Positions 31,014 to 39,824 of a stretch of 45,220 nt of DNA are shown in pieces. This DNA is from Egibacteraceae bacterium. GTDB lineage: Bacteria > Actinomycetota > Nitriliruptoria > Euzebyales > Egibacteraceae. The stretch covers positions 1 to 45,220 of the forward strand of contig DATLGH010000012.1 in the NCBI GenBank assembly GCA_035540635.1, in the 5' to 3' direction. Within the stretch, counting starts at the first letter, position 1. The number at the start of each line of letters is the position of its first letter. A program made the position numbers and the translations under genes. The notes under the pieces were generated by a model. It had not been told where the DNA came from. It ran no database searches and was given only the letters and a program-made list of their open reading frames with translations.

Positions 31014-32144
31014 ATGCCGCAGCGCGTCGCGATCGTCGGCGCCGGTTGGACGGGCGCGGTCACCGCCCGGCTGCTGGACGAGGGCGGGGTCTCGGTCGAG
31101 GTCTTCGAGCGGGCGGCGGTCGTCGGCGGCCACTCGCGTGTGGAGACGATCAACGGCGTCGTCTACGAGCCGAACGGCGCCCACATCTTCCACACCTCCG
31201 ACGAGGAGGTCGCCGCCTTCGTGAAGCGCTTCGGGATGGGGCGGCCCTACGAGCACAAGGTCCTCACCGAGGTGTTCCTGTCCGACGACGACGACGAGGC
31301 CTGGATGCTGTCGTGGCCGCCGCAGGTCGCCGAGCTCGAGGCGCTGCCGATCTGGTCGCAGATCGCGCGCGAGCTCTCCGAGCTGCCGCCCGAGCCGCAC
31401 GGCGACGACTTCGCGACGTTCGCGGTGTCCCTCATGGGGCCGACCCTGTACCGGTTGTTCATCGAGGGCTACACGGTGAAGCAGTGGGGCCGCCAGCCCT
31501 CGGAGCTGTCGAGCCGGTTCGCGCCGAAGCGCATCGACCTGCGCCGCGACGGCAACCGGCGGCTGTTCCGCGACCGCTACGAGTTCTTCGAGGCCGAAGG
31601 CGTCAACGAGGTGATCGGGGCCGTCCTCGCCGACGTACCCGTCACCTGCGGTGTGACGATCCTGGCCGATGACCTGCCCGAGCTCGCCCGCCGGTTCGAC
31701 GCCGTCGTCATCACCGCGCCGCTCGACGACTTCCTCGGTCGCTCCGGCGAGCTCGAGTGGCGGGGGATCACGATGCGTTCGACCTACCACCCCGTCGACG
31801 ACGAGGGGGCCACGCGCACCCCCGCGTACGTCGTGAACCGCCCGTCGCTGCGGGTGCCGTACACCCGCACGGTCGAGACGAAGCACGCGACCGGTCAGCG
31901 CGCGCCGGGCACGGTCGTCAGCGAGGAGTACCCGGGCGCGCCCGCGCGGCACTACCCCGTCCCGACCGTGGACCGCGTGAACGAGCGCCGCAACGCCGAG
32001 CTGAAGGCGGAGATCGAGGCTGGCGCTCCGCTGCCCGTGCTCTTCGCGGGACGGCTGGCGAACTACCTCTACATCAACCAGGACGAGGCGATCAGCCAGG
32101 GCATGGCCTGCGCCGACCGCACCGCGGCGCTGCTCGCTCGTTGA
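31014..32144 (+). CDS. glf: UDP-galactopyranose mutase
   Basis: A 376-residue flavoenzyme converting UDP-galactopyranose to UDP-galactofuranose, the precursor of galactofuranose in cell-wall glycans. FAD-binding GxGxxG is VGAGWTG (8-14); PNGAHIFHTSDEEV, EGYTVKQWGRQPSEL and the C-terminal FAGRLANYLYINQDEAISQG are diagnostic of Glf. The start has GGAAGG 7 nt upstream. A GH1-like glycosidase and a glycosyltransferase follow on the same strand, suggesting a small galactofuranose- or glycan-related cassette; the gap to the next gene is 98 bp. Confidence 0.95.
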   Translation: MPQRVAIVGAGWTGAVTARLLDEGGVSVEVFERAAVVGGHSRVETINGVVYEPNGAHIFHTSDEEVAAFVKRFGMGRPYEHKVLTEVFLSDDDDEAWMLSWPPQVAELEALPIWSQIARELSELPPEPHGDDFATFAVSLMGPTLYRLFIEGYTVKQWGRQPSELSSRFAPKRIDLRRDGNRRLFRDRYEFFEAEGVNEVIGAVLADVPVTCGVTILADDLPELARRFDAVVITAPLDDFLGRSGELEWRGITMRSTYHPVDDEGATRTPAYVVNRPSLRVPYTRTVETKHATGQRAPGTVVSEEYPGAPARHYPVPTVDRVNERRNAELKAEIEAGAPLPVLFAGRLANYLYINQDEAISQGMACADRTAALLAR

Positions 32145-32242
32145 CGCCGCGACGCGACGTTTGCGGGCCCTCCCGGCGAGGGTAGGTGGCAGCGGAGCCC
32201 GGCCACCAACTCGCCCGGCGAACGAGCGAGGAAGGGCTTCCT

Positions 32243-33562
32243 GTGGGCATCGAGTTCGTCGGGGGTTTCGAAAGCACGTACCTGCCGGCGCACGACCGTG
32301 ACGTCTTCGAGACGTCGGGGCACGCCACCGCGTGGGCGCAGGACGTCGAGCTGCTGCGTTCGGCCGGCGTTCGCCGGCTGCGCTACCCGGTGCGCTGGCA
32401 CCGCGTCGAGCCCTCCCCCGGCGCGTACGACTGGCGGGTGACCGACGCGACGCTCGGTCATCTGCGCGAATGCGGGATGGGCGTGATCGTCGACCTCGTG
32501 CACCACACGAGCTACCCCGCCTGGCTCACCGACGGCTTCGCCGACACCCGCTTCGGGACCGCGTACCTGCGTTTCTGCGAGGCGTTCGCCGCCCGCTACC
32601 CCTGGACCCGTGAGTACACGCTGTTCAACGAGCCGTTCTCGACGCTCTTTCTGGCCGGGCACGAGGCGATCTGGCCGCCCTACGGGCGCGGCATGGCGGA
32701 CCTCGTGCGGCTGTTCCGCAACGTGCTCCCGGCGGTCGCCGAAGCAGGCCGCATGTACGCCGACGCGCTGCCCGACGCACGCCACGTGTACGTCGACACC
32801 TGCGAGCGCCACACCGGCGAGCCGGGCCAGAGCCACCGCTACGCGACGATGGCCAACGACCGGCGGTTCTTCGTCGTCGACGCGCTGCTCGGCCGTGATC
32901 TCGACCCGCAGCGGCCGTTCGTGCGTGACGTGCTCGCCGCGGGGGGCGAGGATCTGCTCGACATCGCGCCGTTGTCGATCGACGTGCTCGGGCTCGACTA
33001 CTACGCCCACTGCCAGTGGCACTTCACCGACGCCGGCGGGGTCATCCCCTCACCGCACCCGCCGCCACTCGCGTCGCTGATCGTCGAGTACGCCGACCGC
33101 TACGGGCTGCTTTGCATGCTGAGCGAGACGAACCTGCGGGGCTACGCCTCGGACCGGGCGAGCTGGCTGCGCTACACGCTCGAGCAGTGCGAGCTCGCCG
33201 AGGAGGCCGGTGTGGACATCGACGGGTACTGCTGGTTCCCCGCCGTCGACTCCTGCGACTGGGACTCCCTGCTCTTCCGGTGCGACGGCAACGTCGACCC
33301 CGTCGGCGTGTGGTGGGTGGACCGCGACGGAGCGCGCAGGGGGTCGTCGATGTCACGCGCGTACGCCCTGGCGGCTGGGGGAGCACCGGCCGCCGAGCTG
33401 CCCGCCTACCGGTTCCGCAAGCCGGTCAGCGACTGGCTGCGCGGCTACCTGCCGCAGCTCGCGCACTGGCAATGGCGACCCCCGCCCGAGGGGGAGGGCT
33501 GCTCCCAGACCTCGTCCGATGACGACCGCATCGAGTTTCGGATCGCCGATGTCCAACACTGA
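32243..33562 (+). CDS. glycoside hydrolase family 1-like (beta-glycosidase fold) protein
   Basis: A 439-residue cytosolic TIM-barrel protein of glycoside hydrolase clan A. The acid/base Glu130 is in LFNEPFSTLF (NEP motif) and a candidate nucleophile Glu295 in MLSETNLRG, 165 residues later, as in retaining family-1 enzymes, though the usual ITENG is replaced by SETN. RYPVRWHRVEPSPGAYDW and VDLVHHTSYPAWL fit too. There is no signal peptide, so it would act inside the cell, perhaps as a trimming or transglycosylating enzyme in glycan assembly. GTG start with GAGGAAGG 7 nt upstream. Its end overlaps the next glycosyltransferase by 14 bp. Confidence 0.8.
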   Translation: MGIEFVGGFESTYLPAHDRDVFETSGHATAWAQDVELLRSAGVRRLRYPVRWHRVEPSPGAYDWRVTDATLGHLRECGMGVIVDLVHHTSYPAWLTDGFADTRFGTAYLRFCEAFAARYPWTREYTLFNEPFSTLFLAGHEAIWPPYGRGMADLVRLFRNVLPAVAEAGRMYADALPDARHVYVDTCERHTGEPGQSHRYATMANDRRFFVVDALLGRDLDPQRPFVRDVLAAGGEDLLDIAPLSIDVLGLDYYAHCQWHFTDAGGVIPSPHPPPLASLIVEYADRYGLLCMLSETNLRGYASDRASWLRYTLEQCELAEEAGVDIDGYCWFPAVDSCDWDSLLFRCDGNVDPVGVWWVDRDGARRGSSMSRAYALAAGGAPAAELPAYRFRKPVSDWLRGYLPQLAHWQWRPPPEGEGCSQTSSDDDRIEFRIADVQH

Positions 33563-34673
33563 GCTCGTCGTCTTCTCCCACCTGCGCTGGACCTTCGTCT
33601 GGCAGCGGCCGCAGCAGCTGATCTCCCGCCTCGCCGCGGACCGCAAAGTCTTCTTCGTCGAGGAGATGACGCGCGGCGACGTCGACGCCCCGGTGCTCCG
33701 CCACGAGCAGGCGGGGCCCGTCACCCGCGTGTGGATGGAGGTCCCGTTCGGCGAACCGGGCGAGCCCGTGGGGTTCGACCTCGCCGGCCAGAGCGGCTAC
33801 GGCGAGGCGGTCGCCGAGCTCGTCGGCCCGTCAGAGGGCCGTGTGGCCTGGCTCTACACGCCCCTCGCCCTCGACATGGCGCGTGCGGTGGAGCCCGCAC
33901 TGCTCGTCTACGACGTCATGGACGACCTCGCGTCGTTCAAGGGCGCCTCCCCCCAGCTCGTCCTGCGCCAGCGCCAGACACTCGCGGGAGCGGACATCGT
34001 CTTCACGGGTGGCCGGTCGCTGCACCGGACCGTGACGCGCCACCGCACGCCGGGCGTGCACCTGTTCCCCTCCGGGGTGGAGACGCAGCACTACGCGACG
34101 GCGCGGCAGCGCCAGCCGCGCACCGGCTCCCGACCCGTCGCCGGCTACGTCGGCGTGGTCGACGAGCGCCTCGACCTGGTGCTCGTCGCCGACCTCGCCG
34201 CGGCGCTGCCCGACTGGGAGATCCGCATGGTCGGACCGGTCGCGAAGATCGACCCCTCGTCGCTGCCGCAGGCGCCCAACCTCTCATGGCTCGGCTCCCG
34301 CCGCTACGAGGAGCTGCCGGAGGTGATGGCGGGGTTCGACGTCGCGCTCATGCCCTTCGCCCTGAACGACGCGACCCGGTCGATCAGCCCGACGAAGACG
34401 CTCGAGTACCTCGCCGCCGGCCTGCCGGTCATCTCCACCCGCGTGCCCGACGTCGTGGCGGACTGCTCGGAGCTCGTCGACCTCTGCGACGACGGGCCGG
34501 CGTTCGCCGAGGGCTGCGCCCGGGTCCTCGGTCACGACCGGTTGGAGCGCTACGGGCGCGCGGCCCGGCTGCTCCACGACCGCAGCTGGGACACGATCGC
34601 GGCGCGGATGAACGGTCTCATCGGCGCCGGCCTCGAGCGGTTCAGCTCCCCAGCCCGAGCGAGCGGGCGATGA
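33549..34673 (+). CDS. glycosyltransferase, GT-B fold (GT1/GT4-like)
   Basis: A 374-residue enzyme starting MSNTELVVFSHLRWTFVWQRPQQL, the stretch usual for a glycosyltransferase family found beside UDP-galactopyranose mutase genes. YDVMDDLASFKGASP, GADIVFTGGRSLH, FPSGVETQHY and, in the second half, PTKTLEYLAAGLPVISTRVPDVV are conserved. It overlaps the GH1-like gene by 14 bp and so is translationally coupled to it. Its last 32 bp overlap the convergent acyl-CoA dehydrogenase gene. Donor unknown; UDP-galactofuranose is a guess from context. Confidence 0.88.
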   Translation: MSNTELVVFSHLRWTFVWQRPQQLISRLAADRKVFFVEEMTRGDVDAPVLRHEQAGPVTRVWMEVPFGEPGEPVGFDLAGQSGYGEAVAELVGPSEGRVAWLYTPLALDMARAVEPALLVYDVMDDLASFKGASPQLVLRQRQTLAGADIVFTGGRSLHRTVTRHRTPGVHLFPSGVETQHYATARQRQPRTGSRPVAGYVGVVDERLDLVLVADLAAALPDWEIRMVGPVAKIDPSSLPQAPNLSWLGSRRYEELPEVMAGFDVALMPFALNDATRSISPTKTLEYLAAGLPVISTRVPDVVADCSELVDLCDDGPAFAEGCARVLGHDRLERYGRAARLLHDRSWDTIAARMNGLIGAGLERFSSPARASGR

Positions 34674-35796
34674 GCAGCCGCTGGACCTCGCTGGTGCCCT
34701 CGCCGATCTCGAGGATCTTCGCGTCCTGGTAGAAGCGGCCCACCGGGTACTCGGTGGTGAACCCGTAGCCGCCGAACACCTGGCAGGCCTCGCGCGCGGC
34801 GGTCACCGCCGACTCGGTCGCGTAGAGCTTCGCGATGGCCGCGGCCCTCGTGAAGGGTTTCCCGGCCTGCACGAGCCGGCAGGCGTGGCGGTACTGGTTG
34901 CGGGCGAGCTCCGCTGCCGCCTCCATGTCGGCGATCTTGAACGCCACGGCCTGGTACGAGCCGATCGGCCTGCCGAACGCCTCCCGCTCGCGCGCATAGC
35001 GCACGCACTCGTCGACGCAGCCCTGGATGAGTCCGACGGCGAGCGCCGCGATGGCGATGCGGCCCTCGTCGAGCACGGCGAGGAGGTTCCCCAGACCCCT
35101 GCCGGTCTCGCCGAGCTGGTGGTCGGCCGGGACGCGGCAGTCGACGAAGGCGAGGTCGCGGGTGTCGCTCGCGTGCCAGCCGACCTTGCGGTACCCGCCA
35201 CCGACCGTGAAACCCGCCGTGCCCGTCGGCACGACGAAGTTCGTCACCCTCCGGGGCGGCCCCTCGTCGGTCACCGCGGCGACGACGACGAGCGCGGTGA
35301 TGGCCGTGCCGGCGTTCGTGATGAACTGCTTGGCGCCGTTTATGACCCAGTCGTCGCCGTCACGCACCGCGGTGGTGCGCAGCGCCCCGGCGTCGGTGCC
35401 GCCACCGGGCTCGGTGAGTCCGAAGGCGGCGAGCCGCTCCCCGCGAGCGAGGGGCGGGAGCCAGCGCGCGCGCTGCTCGTCCGTGCCGAACCGGGCGATG
35501 GGCATGGCGCCGAGCCCCACCGCGGCCTCCAGGGTCACACCGAGGGACTGGTCGACCCGTCCGATCTCCTCGATCGCGAGGCAGAGCGACAGCAGGTCGC
35601 CGCCCATGCCGCCGTCCTCCTCGGCGAACGGCAGGCCGAACAGACCCATGGCCGCCATCTCGCGGACGAGGTCGAGGGGGAACTCCCCTTTCGCGTTCAT
35701 CTCCTCCGCGCGCGGGGCGACGCGGTCGGCCGCGAACTGCCGGACGACGCGCCGCAGCTCCTCCTGCTCGTCGGTGAGCTCGAACGACGCGGTCAC
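34642..35796 (-). CDS. acyl-CoA dehydrogenase of the leucine-type operon
   Basis: A 384-residue FAD enzyme forming the alpha-beta double bond of acyl-CoA. AFGLTEPGGGTDAGALRTTA and WVINGAKQFITNAG bind flavin and substrate, and GGYGFTTEYPVGRFYQDAKI, EIGEGTSEVQRLLIAR close the C-terminal domain. The Glu in GEGTSE is at the place of the catalytic base of medium- and short-chain enzymes; isovaleryl-CoA dehydrogenases have Ala or Gly there and place the base elsewhere. So although it ends a leucine-degradation operon, it may act on another branched or short acyl-CoA. GTG start with AGAGGA 5 nt upstream; 116 bp separate it from the small membrane gene. Confidence 0.9.
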   Translation of the reverse strand: MTASFELTDEQEELRRVVRQFAADRVAPRAEEMNAKGEFPLDLVREMAAMGLFGLPFAEEDGGMGGDLLSLCLAIEEIGRVDQSLGVTLEAAVGLGAMPIARFGTDEQRARWLPPLARGERLAAFGLTEPGGGTDAGALRTTAVRDGDDWVINGAKQFITNAGTAITALVVVAAVTDEGPPRRVTNFVVPTGTAGFTVGGGYRKVGWHASDTRDLAFVDCRVPADHQLGETGRGLGNLLAVLDEGRIAIAALAVGLIQGCVDECVRYAREREAFGRPIGSYQAVAFKIADMEAAAELARNQYRHACRLVQAGKPFTRAAAIAKLYATESAVTAAREACQVFGGYGFTTEYPVGRFYQDAKILEIGEGTSEVQRLLIARSLGLGS

Positions 35797-35912
35797 GTTC
35801 GTCCTCTCGCGGGGCGATAGGGGGCCGGTTTCGCCGGTCCGGCGGTGCGGCCATGGTCGCATGCCGTGCGAGCGGTGCGGCGGTCCTCGGGGACGCGGCC
35901 CTACGCGCCTGC

Positions 35913-36077
35913 TCAGCGCCGGCGCAGGACGTTGACCGTGAGGCCGGCGATGGCGGCGGCGAGCAGCACGACGGCCGCGACACGCGGCAACCCGTCGAGC
36001 GCGGTGACGGCCAGGTAGGCGACGAACGTGAGCACCGCGATGAACAGCAGCCCGCCACCCCGTCCGGCTCCTCCCAT
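35913..36077 (-). CDS. small two-helix membrane protein, 54 residues, coupled to HMG-CoA lyase
   Basis: The ATG shares its first base with the TGA of the HMG-CoA lyase gene (TGATG). The product has two hydrophobic helices (LLFIAVLTFVAYLAVTAL and VAAVVLLAAAIAGLTVNVL) and ends in three arginines. I do not recognise a family. The overlap and membrane pattern make it plausible as a real gene; its link to leucine breakdown is not evident. Confidence 0.6.
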   Translation of the reverse strand: MGGAGRGGGLLFIAVLTFVAYLAVTALDGLPRVAAVVLLAAAIAGLTVNVLRRR

Positions 36078-37009
36078 CAGGCGTCCTTCCACGCGCGGAC
36101 GACCCGTGACGGGCTCGGCCGGCCGAGCCGGCCCTCCATCCACCGGCTCGTCGCGACGAGCCGGCCGAGGTCGACGCCGGTGGTGATCCCGAGCCCCTCG
36201 AGCATCCACACGAGGTCCTCGGTCGCCAGGTTGCCGGTCGACGACGCCGCGTACGGGCAGCCGCCGAGGCCGCCGGCGGCGGCGTCGACGACGGTCACCC
36301 CCGACTGGAGCGCGGCGAGGGTATTCGCGAGCGCCTGGCCGTAGGTGTCGTGGAAGTGCACCGCGAGCCGGTCGGCGCCGACCCCGGCGCGACCGAACGC
36401 GGCGATCAGGGCGGTGACGTGGCCGGGGGTGGCGACCCCGATGGTGTCACCGAGGCTCAGCGCGTCGCAGCCGAGCTCGAGCAGCCGCACACCCACCTCG
36501 ACCGCCTGCGCGACGGGGACCGGGCCCGCCCACGGGTCGCCGAAGCACATGGACAGGTAGGCGCGGACACCGACGCCCGCTGCCCGGGCCTCGGCGACCA
36601 CGGGACGGAACATCGCGATGGACCCGTCGACGCTGCGGTTGAGGTTGCGCCGCGCGAACGCCTCGGTGGCGCTGCCGAAGATGGCGACGTCGGTGACGCC
36701 GGCTGCGAGGGCGCGCTGCAGTCCCCGGGCGTTCGGCACGAGCACCGGGTAGCGGGTGGCACCGCCGTGGGGCAGGCCGGCCACGACCTCCGCCGCGTCC
36801 GCCAGCTGGGGGACCCAGTCGGGATGCACGAAGCTCGTCGCCTCCACGACGGCGAGGCCCGCGTCGGCGAGCCGGCGGATGAGCTCGATCTTCACCGGCG
36901 TCGGGACGGTGCCCGCCTCGTTCTGCAGGCCGTCACGGGGCCCGACCTCGTAGACGGTGACGCGGGCGGGAAGCCCGTCGAGTGGCACGCGCTGCGGCCG
37001 GGGGCTCAC
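36077..37009 (-). CDS. hydroxymethylglutaryl-CoA lyase
   Basis: A 310-residue TIM-barrel enzyme that cleaves HMG-CoA to acetyl-CoA and acetoacetate, the last step of leucine degradation. EVGPRDGLQNE (catalytic Arg-Asp, about residues 21-31), VEATSFVHPDWVPQ, ALSLGDTIG and HFHDTYGQALAN (metal-binding His pair) are present, as is the GGLGGCPYA loop with the active-site cysteine. The GTG start overlaps the carboxylase alpha stop by GTGA, and its own stop overlaps the next small gene, so translation is coupled on both sides. Commonly called liuE/mvaB in other bacteria. Confidence 0.95.
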   Translation of the reverse strand: MSPRPQRVPLDGLPARVTVYEVGPRDGLQNEAGTVPTPVKIELIRRLADAGLAVVEATSFVHPDWVPQLADAAEVVAGLPHGGATRYPVLVPNARGLQRALAAGVTDVAIFGSATEAFARRNLNRSVDGSIAMFRPVVAEARAAGVGVRAYLSMCFGDPWAGPVPVAQAVEVGVRLLELGCDALSLGDTIGVATPGHVTALIAAFGRAGVGADRLAVHFHDTYGQALANTLAALQSGVTVVDAAAGGLGGCPYAASSTGNLATEDLVWMLEGLGITTGVDLGRLVATSRWMEGRLGRPSPSRVVRAWKDA

Positions 37010-38997
37010 GCGGTTCCGCCGGTCTGCTCGACGACCGCGAGGACCTGCTCGAGGTGGACCCGCTCGCCGAGGCGCACCGCGATCGCCGTCACCGTGCCGT
37101 CGACCGGCGCGGTCACGGGGTGCTCCATCTTCATGGCCTCCACGACGACGAGCGTCTGTCCCACCCGCACCGCGTCCCCCGGGGCGACGTGCACGGCGGC
37201 GACCGTGCCGGGCATCGGCGCGACGAGCGGTCCGCCGGCCGCGGCCGCGGCCGCGTGGCGGGCGGCGGCCAGCTCGTGCTCCTCGGCGAGCGCCCAGGTC
37301 CCGAGCCCGGGAGCGGCGAGCCACACGACGCCGTCGCCGAAGGCGGCGGTGAACACGACCTGCTCGCCGGCGACCTCGGTGACGAGGACGTGACCGTCCC
37401 GGCGGACGCGTGCGGGCAGGACGGGCCCGTCGTCGACGCGCACCTCGGCGGCACCCGGTCCCCCGCGGGTGGCGACGTCCGCGATGCGCCCGCCCGCACG
37501 GACGCGCCAGCGCGCCCACGCCCGCTCACCGACGCGCCAGCCGCCGACGAGGTCGAACGCGTCCACGGTCGGGCCCACCGCCCCGAGCTCCGCGAGCTTG
37601 GCGAGGCCCGCCGCCGCGAGGACGGTCTCGGGGACGACCGTCGCGCTGACCAGCTCGTCGACGGCGCGCTCGACGAGGAGGGTGTCGAGGCGGCCCGCCT
37701 CCACGTCGGGGTGGGCGAGGAGCGCGGTGAGAAAGCTCGCGTTCGTCACCACCCCGAGGATCGCGGAGGCGTCGAGGTGGCGGCGGAGCCGGCGCAGCGC
37801 GGACCCGCGGTCGGGACCCCAGGCGATGACCTTGCCGAGCAGCGGGTCGTAGGCGCTGCCGACCGACGCGCCCGCATCGACGCCCCGGTCGGTCCGCACG
37901 TCCTCGGCTGGCGGCTCCCACCAGCCGAGGACGGTGCCCCCCGTCGGCAGGAACCCGCGGGCGGGGTCCTCGGCGTTCACGCGCGCCTCGATCGCGTGGC
38001 CCCGTGGCCGCAGCTGCTCCTGCGTGACCGGCAGCGGGTGACCGGCGGCGACCTGCAGCTGCCAGGCGACGAGATCCACCCCGTACACCATCTCGGTGAC
38101 CGGGTGCTCGACCTGCAGGCGGGTGTTCATCTCGAGGAAGAAGTAGTGGAGGGCGCCGGCGTCGACGAGGAACTCCACCGTGCCCGCGCCGACGTAGCCG
38201 CACGCCTGCGCGACAGCGACGGCGTGCGCCGCCATGCGGTTGCGCAGGTCCTCGTCGGTCAGCGGCGACGGGCACTCCTCGATGATCTTCTGGTGGCGGC
38301 GCTGCAGGCTGCACTCGCGCTCGCCGAGGTGCACGACGCCGCCGTGGGCGTCGGCGAACACCTGGACCTCGACGTGGCGGGCCCGCCGCAGGTACCGCTC
38401 GAGCAGCAGCGCGTCGTCACCGAACGCCCCGAGGGCCTCGCGGCGGGCGGCGGCGAGGCCCTCGGCCAGCTCTCCGGGCCCCGCGACGACCCGCATGCCC
38501 CTGCCGCCGCCCCCGGCGGCGGCCTTCACGAGCAGCGGGTAGCCGACGTCGCCGGCGGCCGCGATCAGCGCCGCGTCGTCCATGCCGGGCCGGTGCACCC
38601 CCGGCACGACCGGCACCCCGGCGGCCTCCGCAAGAGCCTTCGCCCGGGTCTTGTCGCCCATCGCCTCGAGCGCGTCGGCAGGCGGCCCGACGAACACGAG
38701 CCCCGCCTCGGCGCACGCGCGGGCGAACCCCGCGTTCTCCGACAGGAAGCCGTAGCCGGGGTGCACCGCCTGGGCGCCCGTGCGCCGCGCCGCCGCGACG
38801 AGCCGCTCGGCGGACAGGTAGGACGCTGCCGGTGGCTCGGCGCCGATGCGCACCGCGACGTCGGCCGCCCGCGCGTGCGGGGCGTCCTCGTCGGCGTCGC
38901 TGTACACGGCGACCGACCGGATGCCGAGCCGCGCGAGGGTGCGGATGACGCGCACCGCGATCTCCCCGCGGTTGGCGACGAGCACCGTGTCGAACAC
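37006..38997 (-). CDS. methylcrotonyl-CoA carboxylase alpha (biotin carboxylase plus biotin carrier) subunit
   Basis: A 663-residue protein. The biotin carboxylase part (1-450) has NRGEIAVRVIRT, the ATP-grasp loop KAAAGGGGRGMRVV, ECSLQRRHQKIIEE and FLEMNTRLQVEHPVTE; the last ~70 residues are a biotinyl domain with the biotinylated lysine in EAMKMEH. It carboxylates biotin for transfer to 3-methylcrotonyl-CoA by the beta subunit encoded upstream in the operon. A propionyl- or geranyl-CoA-type partner cannot be excluded from this subunit alone, but the gene neighbours (hydratase, HMG-CoA lyase) indicate leucine. GTG start; it overlaps the lyase by GTGA. Confidence 0.93.
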   Translation of the reverse strand: MFDTVLVANRGEIAVRVIRTLARLGIRSVAVYSDADEDAPHARAADVAVRIGAEPPAASYLSAERLVAAARRTGAQAVHPGYGFLSENAGFARACAEAGLVFVGPPADALEAMGDKTRAKALAEAAGVPVVPGVHRPGMDDAALIAAAGDVGYPLLVKAAAGGGGRGMRVVAGPGELAEGLAAARREALGAFGDDALLLERYLRRARHVEVQVFADAHGGVVHLGERECSLQRRHQKIIEECPSPLTDEDLRNRMAAHAVAVAQACGYVGAGTVEFLVDAGALHYFFLEMNTRLQVEHPVTEMVYGVDLVAWQLQVAAGHPLPVTQEQLRPRGHAIEARVNAEDPARGFLPTGGTVLGWWEPPAEDVRTDRGVDAGASVGSAYDPLLGKVIAWGPDRGSALRRLRRHLDASAILGVVTNASFLTALLAHPDVEAGRLDTLLVERAVDELVSATVVPETVLAAAGLAKLAELGAVGPTVDAFDLVGGWRVGERAWARWRVRAGGRIADVATRGGPGAAEVRVDDGPVLPARVRRDGHVLVTEVAGEQVVFTAAFGDGVVWLAAPGLGTWALAEEHELAAARHAAAAAAGGPLVAPMPGTVAAVHVAPGDAVRVGQTLVVVEAMKMEHPVTAPVDGTVTAIAVRLGERVHLEQVLAVVEQTGGTA

Positions 38998-39007
38998 GCC
39001 GCGCCCT

Positions 39008-39802
39008 TCAGGAACCCGGCGCCCAGGGCGGGGCGCGCCTGTCGAGGAACGCCGCCATGCCCTCCTGGGCCTCTGCGCCGACGCGCAGGTCGGCGATGAC
39101 CTCGGCGGTGGCGGCGGCGGCCTCGTCGAGCGGCCGGAGCGCCCCCTCGGGCAGGCGCTTGGCGGCGGCGACGGCACGCGGCCCGGCGCGCAGGCAGCGC
39201 TCGACGCACGCCGCGACGGCGGCGTCGAGGGCCGCGGCGTCGACGGACACCTCGTGCACGAGGCCCACCTGCCGGGCGCGCTCGGCGCCGAAGCGCGCTC
39301 CGGTGACGAACGCCGCCCGCGCGAACGAGGGGCCGACCTTGCGGACGACGTAGGGCGAGACGACCGCCGGGGCGAGGCCGAGGACGACCTCGGGGAGCCC
39401 GAACGTCGCGTCGGCGACCGTCAGCGCCACGTCGCACACCGCGACGAGCCCGACGCCGCCGCCGAGCGCGGCGCCGTTCACCCGGCCGACGAGGGGCTTC
39501 GGCAGGTCGTGGAGCGCGCGGAGCATGGCGGCGAGGCGCTTGGCGTCGGCGAGGTTGTCGGCGTGGGAGTAGCCCCGCGTCGCGCGCATCCAGCCGAGGT
39601 CGGCGCCGGCGCTGAACACCCCGCCGGCGCCCGTCAGCACGACGACGCGCACGGCGTCGTCGGCCGCGAGCGCGTCCGCGGCGGCGAGCAGCGCCGCGAC
39701 GAGGCCGTCGTCGAAGGCGTTGCGCACCTCGGGCCGGTTCATCGTGACGGTGGCGACTCCACGCCCGTCCCGGTCCACCGCGAGCGTCCCGTCGACGGCC
39801 AT
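39008..39802 (-). CDS. methylglutaconyl-CoA hydratase (enoyl-CoA hydratase family)
   Basis: A 264-residue crotonase-fold enzyme hydrating 3-methylglutaconyl-CoA to HMG-CoA. The oxyanion-hole stretch FSAGADLGWMRATRGYSHAD and GAALGGGVGLVAVCDVALTV, then PEVVLGLAPAVVSPYVVRKVG, match the LiuC/AUH type closely. The ATG is immediately preceded by GAAGGAG, an unusually short spacing, so a slightly later start is possible. The biotin carboxylase gene starts 10 bp after its stop. Confidence 0.92.
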   Translation of the reverse strand: MAVDGTLAVDRDGRGVATVTMNRPEVRNAFDDGLVAALLAAADALAADDAVRVVVLTGAGGVFSAGADLGWMRATRGYSHADNLADAKRLAAMLRALHDLPKPLVGRVNGAALGGGVGLVAVCDVALTVADATFGLPEVVLGLAPAVVSPYVVRKVGPSFARAAFVTGARFGAERARQVGLVHEVSVDAAALDAAVAACVERCLRAGPRAVAAAKRLPEGALRPLDEAAAATAEVIADLRVGAEAQEGMAAFLDRRAPPWAPGS

Positions 39803-39824
39803 CTCCTTCTCGCCCCGCCCGTCC

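Noticed and set aside
36350-39099. Long plus-strand frames opposite the HMG-CoA lyase and carboxylase genes
   Set aside because: Antisense to enzymes with complete catalytic motifs; no promoter, ribosome-binding site or domain.
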